Shown piece after piece: positions 22,762 through 39,819 of a DNA stretch of 64,000 nucleotides. A program made the translations under genes and the position numbers. Source of the stretch: Artocarpus heterophyllus (lineage: Eukaryota; Streptophyta; Magnoliopsida; Rosales; Moraceae); contig CM046332.1 in the NCBI GenBank assembly GCA_025403435.1, forward strand, positions 9,231,903-9,295,902. Direction: 5' to 3'. Under the pieces are notes generated by a model, which was not told the origin of the DNA, did no database searches, and saw only the letters and a program-made list of their open reading frames with translations. Positions within the stretch are counted from its first letter, which is position 1. Each line of letters opens with the position of its first letter.

Positions 22762-24105
22762 GAATTATAGCTTTGGGTATTTCTCAACTGTTAGAAGGAG
22801 AGTCACTTGGTGGAAAAGCTGAATGACGTGAGCCCACACTAACTCCGATCAAGGATAGAGAATAGCAAAGAAGGCCAGTTGGTTGAGATTCTTCTAGAAT
22901 GTTATTTCTCTTCACTGATTGCAGGAGTTTGTTTGGCATACAAAAGGTAGTAAGATCTGGTTAATTTATGCATATAGCATGTCAAACTTGTGTTTTAGAA
23001 AATACTCTGATATAAAAATTTTTAAAATTCTATTGCGTACTATTTTTCCTACACAGTAGACGTGACTCTCTTTATAGAGTGAAGTACTATAACTCTGTGT
23101 GTGTGGTATCTTTTATCTTTTGAGCATTATTTCATTTTACTTGGCATAGTTTATTAATAATTTTCAGCAATTAACCTAACAAGTTTTCTTTGAAGCTAAA
23201 CAGATCCAAATAATGGTGATTTGAGGGCCTAAATCTGTTAAGAAGAACATATTAATCTGAATTAACAAATTTTATATTTGATTGTAGATCCAACGTCTGC
23301 ACATGTCGTTCTTTCATTGATATTTTTATATTTAAAATAATAAGAGTTTACATTCGCCTATAAAAAATAACAACTCATAAAGTTAAAAAATTAAAATTAA
23401 TGTTAGTGTTTATAATATCTTTCAAACAAAAGCTGAATTATAGCTTTGGGTATTTCTCAACTATTAGAAGGAGAGTCACTTGGTGGAAAAGCTGAATGAC
23501 GTGAGCCCACACTCACTCCGATCAAGGATAGAGAATAGCAAAGAAGGCCAGTTGGTTGAGATTCTTCTAGAATGTTATTTCTCTTCACTGATTGCAGGAG
23601 TTTTTTTGGCATACAAAAGGTAGTAAGATCTGGTTAATTTATGCATATAGCATGTCAAACTTGTGTTTTAGAAAATACTCTGATATAAAAATTTTTAAAA
23701 TTCTATTGCGTACTATTTTTCCTACACAGTAGACGTGACTCTCTTTATAGAGTGAAGTACTATAACTCTGTGTGTGTGGTATCTTTTATCTTTTGAGCAT
23801 TATTTCATTTTACTTGGCATAGTTTATTAATAATTTTCAGCAATTAACCTAACAAGTTTTCTTTGAAGCTAAACAGATCCAAATAACGGTGATTTGAGGG
23901 CCTAAATCTGTTAAGAAGAACATATTAATCTGAATTAACAAATTTTATATTTGATTGTAGATCCAACGTCTGCACATGTCGTTCTTTCATTGATATTTTT
24001 ATATTTAAAATAATAAGAGTTTACATTCGCCTATAAAAAATAACAACTCATAAAGTTAAAAAATTAAAATTAATGTTAGTGTTTATAATATCTATCAAAC
24101 AAAAG
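22762..24105. repeat. 673-bp recent tandem duplication across the right edge of the nest
   Basis: Unit 1 is 22,762-23,434 and unit 2 is 23,435 to about 24,105. Each holds the 3' end of the copia solo LTR, the end of the Tat 3' LTR, the CATGT duplication and about 130 bp of flanking DNA. I count roughly six differences by eye. Two extra bases (CT) sit at the junction. It therefore arose after both insertions. Confidence 0.93.
23054..23301 (+). repeat. 3' LTR of the Tat element, right part
   Basis: Resumes after the copia solo LTR with GACGTGACTCTC and ends in GTCTGCA, directly followed by CATGT. A second copy, made by the local duplication, is at about 23,727-23,974. Confidence 0.88.
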
Positions 24106-30241
<6,136 letters not shown>

Positions 30242-30740
30242 TTCAGGGAACAAACAATAAGAAGCTGTAATGAAGTGGTCGCAGCATTCAACGGCAAGGT
30301 GTTAGGTCTTTTTGAGGAATCAGTTGGCAGAGTCTTGTTTTGGTCACCAATTACTCGACATGTGTTGCTCTAGTCAGAACTTGTTTTTGGTATTGCTACC
30401 ATGGTGGATATTTTTTGTATGGGATTGTTCTGGCCCGAGATGGAGTTTTGATTAGTTCCGAGAGTGACTTGAGACCGTCTTTGTTTCTTTTGAGGTTTGT
30501 GTGAGACTCTGCCCTGCCGTTGCGCTCGATGAATTGTCCTTCCTTGTCAGGTTAGTAGTATTTGGTAGACGGGTTGTTTTATATGTATGTTTATTTTGCT
30601 TACTTATTGTGCCCATATGTTGCTTTAATCAGGTTCTGTAATTTGAACCAAAGGAGAAAAAGATAAAAAAAGAGGCATGTTTATATTGACATACTGCTAG
30701 TCTTCTATATGTAATGAAAACTAGTTCAGCTCTTCTTCAG
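30242..30740 (+). other. 3' untranslated and flanking region of ADO1
   Basis: T-rich sequence directly after the stop codon. No exact poly(A) signal could be chosen; several TAATGAAA/AATAA-like words occur between 30,560 and 30,720. Confidence 0.4.
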
Positions 30741-30751
30741 TCATTCAAAAT

Positions 30752-31009
30752 ATGTCAATCAGCTCAAAAGGATATACAAGCAAAGATCGTGAGGCCGGAC
30801 CGAAGAAGCCGTGCACCCCCATTCTGCCGTACATGGTCATGGTGGTGCTAGTTCTTGGTCCAGTTAAAATTTTCCCAAATAATAATTTATTGGGGTGTGA
30901 CAATCTTCCACTTCTGAAGGAATTTGTTTTCTTTGTTTGCTGCCTTGATCTTTGCAGGTTAAGCCTGTATATCCATTTCATTTTTGTGTTTTATATTTGC
31001 ACAGCCTGA
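30752..31009 (+). CDS. candidate small ORF with a hydrophobic segment (unconfirmed)
   Basis: 85 codons. The first part is charged and more GC-rich than its surroundings ('KGYTSKDREAGPKKPC'), followed by a hydrophobic stretch ('LPYMVMVVLVLGPV') and a low-complexity hydrophobic end. I do not recognise it. It begins about 510 bp after the ADO1 stop and could equally be chance or part of a 3' UTR. The composition of the first 40 codons is the only reason to list it. Confidence 0.2.
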   Translation: MSISSKGYTSKDREAGPKKPCTPILPYMVMVVLVLGPVKIFPNNNLLGCDNLPLLKEFVFFVCCLDLCRLSLYIHFIFVFYICTA

Positions 31010-31984
31010 TACGCTTATTGTTTTTGTATCTTCTTTTTTCTTGTCTGGTTGTGCGCTAGTTTTCCCTCATTTATTTTCCACTTAATATTAGTCTCGTGAA
31101 ACAGGACAACTTGAAACTTTTTTCTTGGGTTTCTCCTAGGATTGTTTCCAAATGCTGCAGCGAAAATGACTGATTTGAAATCACTTCTGTTTTTTTCATG
31201 TTGACGTGGAATATCAATCTAATGTTAAACTCGGAAGTAGTTGCATTTATTCTCCTGTTGTGAGTCCAATATTGTCCTGCTGTACCGGGGGAGATCTATA
31301 TGCAACATGATGTGGCATTGTGTGGTTGGCTTAAAAACTAGCTGCGGGTTTAGGAATATGGGTTTAGGTTCAAACCTAAAAGTTTTGGATCATACTAGCT
31401 TTGTTAAAATATTTTCCTTGTATATAGCTTTAGGTCTAAACTTTTAGCACGAGCTTTGTCCTAGACAGGCTTCAGAGGATGACTTGTGCTAATGTGATGT
31501 TCAGTTTTTCTAAAATTAAATATTGTTTTGGACAAATTAAAAATAGAGCATTTCGTTACGTATTGGAGTTGCAGAATCTTGGAAGATGGGCCGACTGTTA
31601 TACTATTTTTGAGAGCTTTTGCAAGATGCATTCTGCTCATTAGCGAGTTTGCCCACTACCCTTGTGAATGGAAAATAATTTTGCAGTTTCGTTTTTCCTT
31701 CCAATTGGTTGTCATTGTTTACGTGTGCACCTTTAAGTCGTCTAGGAATGAGAGTCATGAAACTGCCAAAATGTACAAAACTCTTTCCAAATTATGTTTT
31801 GTGGTCACCGATTAAATGAATGGATGAGACATGAACAGACCAAAACAATGCTCCTCTCTCTCTCCTCTCCAAACATAAAGAGGAATAAATCCAAGGGCAG
31901 CACGAACAAGATTATCTTCTCTTTTCCAAGGGCGTTTCGATTGTTTTTCTTCGACTCCTGATAACTCTTGTTTTGTGTGTAGAG
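31010..31984. other. intergenic, nothing recognised
   Basis: T-rich spacer with a CT run at 31,853-31,868; no supportable gene or repeat. Confidence 0.45.
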
Positions 31985-32705
31985 AATATTAGAAGGTAGG
32001 AAAATATGGCATGGTCTTTTCATTGAATATCTTAGATATTTATAAAGTTATAATTTACAATTCAAATATTAAAAGAGGAAACTAGATACTGAGTAACTTA
32101 ACTAGATAGCAAAAAGAGCAAGGAAATCTGGATACTTAATATTTACAAAAATTGAATTTATGAATTAATTATTATTATTATATTTGTTATGCCTTCGCAA
32201 GATAGACCTTCAAGAGGAGAGTCCAATTTTGGCCTTTAATGAGAAAAACCGTGCGCGTGATAATGGTTTGGTAAGTGCATTCGTCAAGTGATCTTTAGAA
32301 GAAACATGAGCAACACAAAGAGTATCACTCTGAACTTGTTCACGAATGAAATAATAGTCAAGTGCAACATGTTTCATGCAAGAATGGAAGACAGAATTAG
32401 AGCAAAGATTGGTGGCATCAACATTGTCACAATAGATAATCGGTTGTTGTCAAAGATTAATGCCAAGTTCAGTAAGAAAAGAAGTGATAGAACCAGCAGC
32501 AACCGAACGATATTTATCTCCAGTGGAAGAACTTGCAACCGTTCTTTGCTTCTTGGAACTCCAAGAAATCAATTTGCGACCAAGGTAAATAACATAAGCA
32601 CCTGTAGAAGTGTGGTCATTTTTGTTACCCGCCTAATCAGCATCAGAGAACGCATGGAGTGCCAAAGATGACTGACAATATAAAACCACACCATGGTCTA
32701 ACGTG
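31985..32705 (-). mobile_element. Ty1/copia relic (second family): RNase H end and probable LTR part
   Basis: On the minus strand from 32,700 to about 32,220 the sequence reads as a copia RNase H: 'HAFSDAD', stop, 'AGNKNDHTSTGAYVIYLG', 'ISWSSKKQRTVASSST', 'IYCDNVDATNL', 'VFHSCMKHVALDYYF'. Two stops stand where Trp is normal. The downstream AT-rich part (about 32,190 to 31,985) with a TATAAATA-like word is probably LTR. The sequence differs from the copia A family in the rest of the window. Confidence 0.8.
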
Positions 32706-34047
32706 AATTCCCAATAATTTTTTTGAAGGAATTCGCAATAAAGTTTGTTACGTCCATTTCACAATATAATTAACATAGTTATCTAGTACCAATATCATTT
32801 GAATATTTTAGTCGCAATCATTTTTAATTTAGGCTTACCTAAAGAACATAATATAATCCCCTAAAAAAATATAAAAATAATGTTTAGCAATTGCAATATA
32901 ACAATCGAACTATTTTGACACAATTTTTTTTAATAAATAAATTGGTTGGTAAATTTGGGAAACCAACTTTTTACGCTGCATAAGATAAAGCAAGCCAAAA
33001 GTAATTTCCTTTTCCATTAAAATAATTACATTTTTAGCTACAAGAGTTAAGTAATTTTACCACTTTTTTAGGTAACTTAATTTTTAATTTTAACCACTCA
33101 GCTATCTCTCAGGTGCCATGCTTTAAGGTCTCATAAAATCACTAATTATGACTGTAAAATTTAATCAAACAATGCATATTGATGACTGAATTTTTTTGAG
33201 TTGCATCATTACAATAGGAATCTACAATTGAGATTAATGACTCTTGCCCTCGAGTGAGCAAAGTCATCAATTTGAGGTGGGTTAAATAGGCCAGCCTGAG
33301 GCCCGCTTCTTTTGTCTCGATGTTAGGCGTGGCACAACCAGAGTCACAATGCAGGCCAGGATGGGCCAATTTTCTAGGCTCACATACAAACTCAAGCATG
33401 CTAGCCCCGTCTGGTTATATTGTTTTAATACTTAATAAATACTAGTCAGCTCAACCCTACCCAAGGCCCATGTTGAGCTAGGTTGGCCTCCTTTTCTTTA
33501 TTCAAGCTAGCCGACTTGCTTTTTCCTTTTGTTCCGCATGCGCTTGCCCAAGCTAGACTTGTCGGATTGATACCTTAGTAGGGTATCTCAACTAAACCTT
33601 TAAAATTTTTTACAATAAGGTCCTTCAACATTCTAATTTAAGTTATAAAGTTAAGATTAATGATACTAGGCCATCATATAATAAATTTCTTTGTTTTGAT
33701 TTCGGATTATTCTTATTCATGCTCACTAAATTTGTCATTCATATCTTGCTGCTCAAACTTTAAAAACTCTCAGTTTGCTCCTTGGATTTTTAACTAGTCC
33801 TACTTAACTCCTTTTGTTAGAATTCTCGTAAAAAACAAGTGGAGAAAGATTGCATGACCAGACTTAATTTCCTATTCTTCTGTCAGATTTCTAAGACAAA
33901 TTTGAACAAAAAAGTAAGTAAGACAAAGTCAAAATTAGAAGGGGCAAATTGAAAGTTTTCAAGTCCAAGAATAAAAGGAACAATTACACTTAAGTTCGAG
34001 GGACACAAGTGAAATTATCACTATTGTCATGAGTTTACTAGCATTTC
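32706..34047. other. intergenic, nothing recognised
   Basis: AT-rich, with a GGCC/GCCC-rich patch at about 33,280-33,560 of the type often found in old MITEs; ends could not be defined. Confidence 0.4.
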
Positions 34048-34050
34048 TTA

Positions 34051-34617
34051 GGGTCCGTTTGGTAAATGGATTCGAATTAGTGATTTGATTTGAGTTAGTG
34101 TGATTTGAATTAAGATTTGAGTTAGTGATTTGAATTGTTATCTGAATTGATGTCTGGATGTGCATTTAAGTTTTAATCTAAGTATGGAATAAAATTGAAA
34201 TTTGTGTTTGGAGAGGTAGTGAAAATCACTTTTGATTTATCAACAAATCTAATAGAATCTTAATGTTAATGATACAAAAATATGCAATATAGATCTTAAT
34301 TTATTCCTCTCTTTACTAGGAATACAATGAAAAAAGAATCATCTCAATTGGATAACAAATAAAAAAGTTATGATTTTTTTCTCAAATATAGAAGAGAAAA
34401 TTTTAGTTTTTATTATAGCAGAGATATCCAAGTATTAAAAGTTTAAAGAAGAGTCAAAACTTTAAAAACTTAAATTTTTGATATTCAAAAAATTTAGATT
34501 TTAAAAAAAACAAATAAATATCAAGTGATTTTTAATACTTAAATTTAAATTTAAGTATAAAAATTTAAAAAATTTTCAAGTATAAAAAATTTAAAAAATT
34601 TTCAAAGCAAACGGGCC
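34051..34617. mobile_element. candidate MITE with GGGTCCGTTTGGT-type ends
   Basis: Left end GGGTCCGTTTGGTAAATGG; right end, reverse-complemented, GGCCCGTTTGCTTTGAA. Flanks are TTA on the left and TTC on the right, so a 3-bp duplication is uncertain. The interior is AT-rich with tandem TTTGAGTTAGTGATTTGA-like words on the left and AATTTAAAAAATTTTCAAG on the right. No coding capacity. Confidence 0.5.
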
Positions 34618-35002
34618 TTCAGTGTTTATTAGGGGTGTAAGGGAAGCAGGGCAGACCACTCCAATACAAAGCGAAGGCATCAAAAAATACTTTTATGGAC
34701 AACAAAAGTACTCCCAAAGACAAAGATGTACCACTCTCTCTCTCTGTCTCTCTCCCCCTTAGCCACTTGGGGTTGCGTGCATTGTTCCTCACTCTAAATA
34801 TCTCCTCCCTCTCTCTCTTCCTTGTTTGCCCACCAACTCACAGGCTCTCACCTCACTTCCGCAGTTTTCACACTCCCAACCAAAAAAAGAAAAAAGGCCC
34901 ACTAAAGAGTGAAGATCCCCCCACACTTTCCCTTACTTTCCCGTCTCATTTTCCCTCATTTTTCATCGATCCAAACAATCTCTTCCCCCTCATCCTCCAA
35001 AA
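34618..35002 (+). promoter_or_regulatory. upstream region and leader of the 132-aa protein gene
   Basis: Contains a CT run (34,734-34,755) and C/T-rich tracts to the start codon, similar to the ADO1 leader. No clear TATA box. About 50 bp at 34,627-34,665 resemble 42,164-42,205, part of a decayed copy of this locus. Confidence 0.45.
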
Positions 35003-37179
35003 ATGGCTATTAACAAAGACGCCAGTACTCCCCCACCAATGATCGGCAAAATTGGGCCCTACACAGTGTTCATGACCCCACCTTCCACCCCCAATTCCAA
35101 ACCCTTGCAACCCCATTTCGATTCTCCCAAGAAGGTCGTCGTTGCTCCTCCTCCTGTTCAGCCTCCTCCCCAGCAATTCGACAAGTCCGCTGATTCAAAT
35201 GTTTCTGTTTTGGGGATCTTTAAAAATGCTGTCACCAAGGTCCAGAATGGTATGCTTTTTGTGTTTTTTTTTTCCTTTTGTTTTATTGAGTTCTGTGAGA
35301 TTTTGCTGGTCATGTTTTAGCTTGGAAACTGGAGGTAAAAGGAAATGTTAAGTGGGGTTTTGGTTTGGAAAAAAGTTTAGAAGGGGAAAGAAAAAAACAA
35401 AAAACCCACTAGAAGTGAAGTGGAGGTTTTGGTTTGGAAGAGAGTTGAGAAAGGAAAAAAGCCCAAGTTTAGTATCTGATTATTGTTTTGTGTTTTTTTT
35501 TTTTTTGCTTTTGTTTTCTTGAGAAATAAGTAATTTTATCTGCCTTGTTTGGTTTCTGAGGGAATGGAGTGTGTAGAGATGATATACTTTTGTCTATTTT
35601 GCTGTTTCTTTTGCATTATTTCTTCTTCTTTGTTTTAGAGGTTTGCACGAGATGAAATGATAAGTCTTTATAACTGAATTCATATTTGAGAATTTCTTAT
35701 TTTTGTTTTTTTTTTGTGTTGGCAGCCCATTCAAGTCTAGATGACCACTTAGCTCGCTGGTTTGGATTAAATCAGTCAAAGTATCAATGGGCATTGGATG
35801 ACTATTATCAGAATAAGGGCTTGGTAAGCATATTGAATTATTGATTTTCGGTTTATTGATTATTTGATATATGATATTTGTATCCTTATGAATATTGCTA
35901 TTTTGAGTGAGTCTTTTTGTTTAAGTAGGTTATAAAGTACAATTGTGCGAATATGTAATCTTTCTTCACATATAGAGCCGCTTGGAATCGCTTTATATTA
36001 TTCTCTCTGCCCTTGCTTTAGTTATCAATCCTACAAAATCAAATCGCTTTTTCTTTTTTTTTTTCTTTTCTTTTCCTCTTTTCTTTCCTTCCTGTTCTGT
36101 TTTTGTTCTGGTGGAGTTGCATACTGTAAATTTCCTAGGGGATATGTTGTGATATATTGTATATTGTGGTCTTGCTTTTCTGTTATTATGATTTGTTTTC
36201 TATTATTTTTTTTGTTTGTGCCTGTAAATTTAGGAAATCAATTTATAAAGCTTTCTCAATATCATTTTGGAGGGCTAGGTAGACACTTGACACCTTGTAT
36301 TTGGATGTGAATTCGATTTCATTTTTTTTCTTTAATACTTGCTCTTGGCATCTGTTTCTAGGTTTGTTTTACGGTCGGTCATAAATTGAGCTAACCCAAT
36401 TTTCTGATACTTATGGACCGACTGCGATCCAGATCAGGGGTCTCAAGCTTTAGTATCATTTTAATTATTATTATTATTATTATTATTATTCACCTTAGTT
36501 TCTTCAATGTGTTCCATCGCATGCTGGTCGAACAGATTTTGCACAAATAACGAAAAATAGAACTACCATCCCGAGTGTGATCCAGATCAGTGGGTCTCAA
36601 GCTTTAGTGTCATTTTAATTATTATTATCATTATTTTTCACCTTAGTTTCTTCAATGGGTTCTGTCGCTTGCTGGCCGAAGAGATTTTGCACAAATAATG
36701 AAAAATAGAAATACCATACCCCACCCTTCCCCCCCCACCTCTCCTATTGCCAAGCTCTAATCCTTTATTACCTTTAACCTATAGCTTACGGCTACGCTTA
36801 CTTAAAATTCAATCTAATTCTTAAAGTAGAAAAGTTAATTCTCATCCTTTCTGAAGCTTTTTGTAGTGATGCCACATTGCCCAAAGTTGAATTTTTATCC
36901 CGTATGCGTTTGTGTACATGGATGTTCTTGTGGTTTCAGATTTTTTCCTTGGTTATAGATAGCTTTTTTTTTTTTTTTTTTTTTTTTGTAGTGCATATTG
37001 TTTGCATAAATGTTCCTCTTATAAACAACATGGTCTTTCTTGATGGAAATTGGATATATTTGTTGTATCCGTCCTGGGTATGGTAATCAACTATACTAAA
37101 AGTTTGTTATCTTTACTATCTTTAGGAAAAGGGAGACCCGAAAGTGAAAGAGATATCAAGTAAAATGCAGAGTGTGTAA
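35003..37179 (+). CDS. uncharacterised plant protein, 132 aa (exons 35003-35249, 35726-35823, 37126-37179)
   Basis: Three exons with GT-AG introns of 476 and 1,302 bp join in frame (399 nt with stop). The N-terminal 80 residues are Pro/Ser/Thr-rich and probably disordered, with 'TPPPMIGKIGPYTVFMTPPSTP' split around a short hydrophobic core, two TP sites and a polyproline run. The C-terminal half looks helical: 'SVLGIFKNAVTKVQN', 'SSLDDHLARWFGLNQSKYQW' and a Lys/Glu-rich end 'VKEISSKMQSV'. Exons agree with codon phase throughout and a decayed copy of exon 2 exists at 43.75 kb. I recall similar unnamed proteins in other plants but know no function, and none is assigned. Confidence 0.8.
36426..36730 (+). 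repeat. 153-bp tandem duplication in intron 2 of the 132-aa gene
   Basis: GATCCAGATCAG begins at 36,426 and again at 36,579. Both units contain GGTCTCAAGCTTTAGT, an ATT microsatellite (longer in unit 1), CACCTTAGTTTCTTCAATG and GATTTTGCACAAATAA. Confidence 0.9.
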
Positions 37180-39151
37180 CATAGTTGCTAGACGGGTAAA
37201 ATATTGTTCTATGTTGAGCTTTCATTTTGCTGAAAATTTTCGTTTGAGCTTTTTTGAGTGTGTAAATTTGATCTTGTGTTGCAGTATCAGTTGCAAAAGC
37301 GAGCTCATGCGGATTCCATTTGATTATACTGTATTTATATACTTTTATGTATGCAATTGCAAACAAGCATCTGAATAGGCAAGGTCGCTGATCAACGTAT
37401 GGAAATCCGGTCAACGAAATCCTCTATGCCCCGCAAAGCTGACGGAATTTGGTTTTTAGTTTGTGTTACTGCCTATGTGGCTTCTTTTTTGTACCTTCAG
37501 ATTGTTGGTGTATTTATATGTTTAGTAAAGAGGTTGTTAAGGATTAATTAATTGTTGATTATTCACTACTTTGGATTTGGAATCATATGCTTGGAAAATT
37601 TAGGTCGTCTCTTTTGTAATTTCAGCTTGATTTTCAATCATTTACATAAGGCGAAGGGAAGATTCTGTTTGGTGGGATAAGGAATGATGAGACCGGTTTG
37701 GTGCCTTTAGATTTGCTTTGAAGGTCAAATTCATGAATTGTAAAGAAATAATGTTCCGATTAAGGTCAAATATGCCAATTATTCTATGTTTATATATTGT
37801 TTAAAAGAAGCATGAACCACTAATAAATAAATGAATGACAGAATAGCAACTCTACTTTATAAAGCTAGCGTGGCGTGTAATTTAGCATTAACAGATTTAC
37901 AAATGAAATTGAGACATATCAACGGAAGCAACCAGAAATTTGGTTTCTATGCTGAGTCTGGCCCTGCATTTTTTCTTGAGAAAATTTCTAGTTACGCTGC
38001 ACTTTTAAGAAGTGTTTATTCCCTTTCAAAAACAAGTGTTTATTCATGCCACATTTAAAAAATTGTTTCACATTACCATCCACATCACATGTTTAAATTG
38101 TATCATATTTAAATATGTACGGCATTTACATCAAATAAGTTTTAAAAGATGGTATTTATAAAAACCTCATCTTTTCTGTGGTTTTAGCAAGACAAACCCA
38201 TGAAATGAGAAATGATGAAACCACTTTTTTTTTAATGTGTTTATTATGGCTACATTTAAAAATTGTGTCAAACTACTATTCACGTTACTTTAGGAGTAGT
38301 ATAAAATTCAAACATGTTTAAAATACAATATTTATAAAAAAAACTTCTAAATAAATAGGGTTATGCATTATGCGAGACTGGACTATTCGTGCTTCGACAT
38401 GTACTCCAACTTACATTTTTCCCGTTTTTCTTCGTAGCCCTATGTGAGGTTGAGGCCTAGCCGGATGCAAGAAAACGCTTGGCCATGTCCATGCCGCATG
38501 ACACTTCTTGTGTGGGCTAGGATAGGGCAACCCATGAGGCGTAATTGGGTTGGACCATCCCAGTCTGCCCATTGGCGAATGGGAAAGCAAATCTTAACCC
38601 GTAGTTTTCATGTTTTTTTTTGGTTTTTTAATCACCTTGATTTTTTTTTTAATTGTTAAACAACCTAAAAAATCCAGATAGTCAATGGAGGCATAAAAGA
38701 TATTACTTATGATTAAACCGTTAAATTATTTATGATTGACAGCTTTAGAGTAATGAGCACTTATCTAAAGTGGACAAATTTGGCAAGGAAAAATGAATAC
38801 GGTTAAAATAATTGAACACAACTCTAAAGTTGTTCGTTAATACAAAAAGACAATTCTAAAGTTATCAGACCCATACTTGCCTTTATAATTTTCTATACCT
38901 CGACTTATCTTTTTTTTTTTTTTTTGGTAAATAAGCGTTCGGACTTACCAATTTTTCCTTTGATGATTTGGGTAATTGACACAGTGCATGCGTGTACAAT
39001 AAATTGGTTACTCTTATACATATGGTTATATCAAATTATTATGGGCCTCTCGGGCGACAACCATTCTTCCAATGTAATATATAAAACTAAAAATTCGACA
39101 TATTTGTTTAACTGTAACAACGGACTTTAAAAATAAGTACTAATGAGAAAC
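37180..39151. other. 3' flank and intergenic spacer
   Basis: Probably holds the 3' UTR of the 132-aa gene in its first few hundred bases. Farther on are A/T runs and two related words (TTTAAAAATTGTTTCA-like) near 38,070 and 38,255. About 38,365-38,450 resembles 42,240-42,345. No gene recognised. Confidence 0.4.
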
Positions 39152-39819
39152 TTAGGGGGTGTTTGGTAGCATTTTTGAGATGTGTTTTTCCATTTTCAAA
39201 AATGTAAAAAATGAAAATGGATTTGAAAACATGTTTGGTTAGGTTTTTTTTTTTCGAAAAATGAAAATGAAAATTGTTTTGAAAACACCCAAAATTTCTT
39301 TTAACTTTGAAAACCAAAAAAAAAATCCGTTTTCAATTTTTTTCCTCCTTCTTTGTAATCGACAAAACAGACCCCATCGCTGCTCACATCCGTCGGCGAT
39401 CGCGATGCCACCCAGCCGAAGCACGGCGACCCACGGCCCAGCAACCTAAGGAGCCTATCCCTCGCTGGCGAACCAACGCCCCTCGCCAGCGACCTCCTGA
39501 CGCTAGCGCCCTTTGCAGTGACCTTCCGATTCCAACGCCGACGATCGTGAGAGCCCATTGAACCCAACCCTCGTTGGTGAGCCCAACGTAGACACCATCG
39601 GTGAACCCAACGACGATGCCATCCCAAGCCACCCTCGACCACGCTGTCCCGGCGACCTCAAGCACGACCCATCGTCTCCTTCGCCGCTCTTCAGACCCAC
39701 GACCCTTTGCTATCGAGAGAGAGAGGTGGGGCCTTGGGGTTGTCGATGGCCGTCTAGGTCGTCGATTGCTATCAAGGGTGGGGGTTGGGTCGTTGTTGGC
39801 CGTCGACTATAGGGGATGG

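Larger units (their letters stand above)
20375..23053 (+). mobile_element. copia family A solo LTR inserted in the Tat 3' LTR
   Basis: Begins TGTTAGACGTGTATG and ends in CCTACA, flanked by CAATA (20,370-20,374) and CAGTA (23,054-23,058), a 4/5 target duplication. No internal sequence is present, so it is a solo LTR left by recombination between two LTRs. Length is 2,679 bp because a 605-bp hAT MITE sits inside; without it the LTR is about 2.07 kb, like its relatives. TATA box at 22,652-22,658; palindromic motif cluster at 22,456-22,531. Confidence 0.9.
10037..23301 (+). mobile_element. Tat-lineage Ty3/gypsy element, end to end but degenerate
   Basis: Bounded by a perfect 5-bp duplication CATGT (10,032-10,036 and 23,302-23,306). 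Order: 5' LTR, primer-binding site, gag, protease, RT, archaeal-type RNase H, integrase, a repeat-rich noncoding stretch, an antisense ORF region, a polypurine tract and a 3' LTR split by a copia solo LTR. The archaeal-type RNase H and the long 3' region with an antisense ORF point to the Tat group rather than chromoviruses. Without the nested copia and its duplication the element is about 10.6 kb. Every coding domain has stops or shifts, so it is not autonomous. Confidence 0.9.

Noticed and set aside
30752..30981. Plastid or mitochondrial DNA insertion near 30.8 kb
   Set aside because: The GC-rich stretch did not resemble an organelle gene that I can recognise.
34695..35042. 115-codon open frame upstream of the 132-aa gene
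   Set aside because: Translates CT-rich leader into Ser/Leu/Pro low complexity; the downstream start has the supported exon model.
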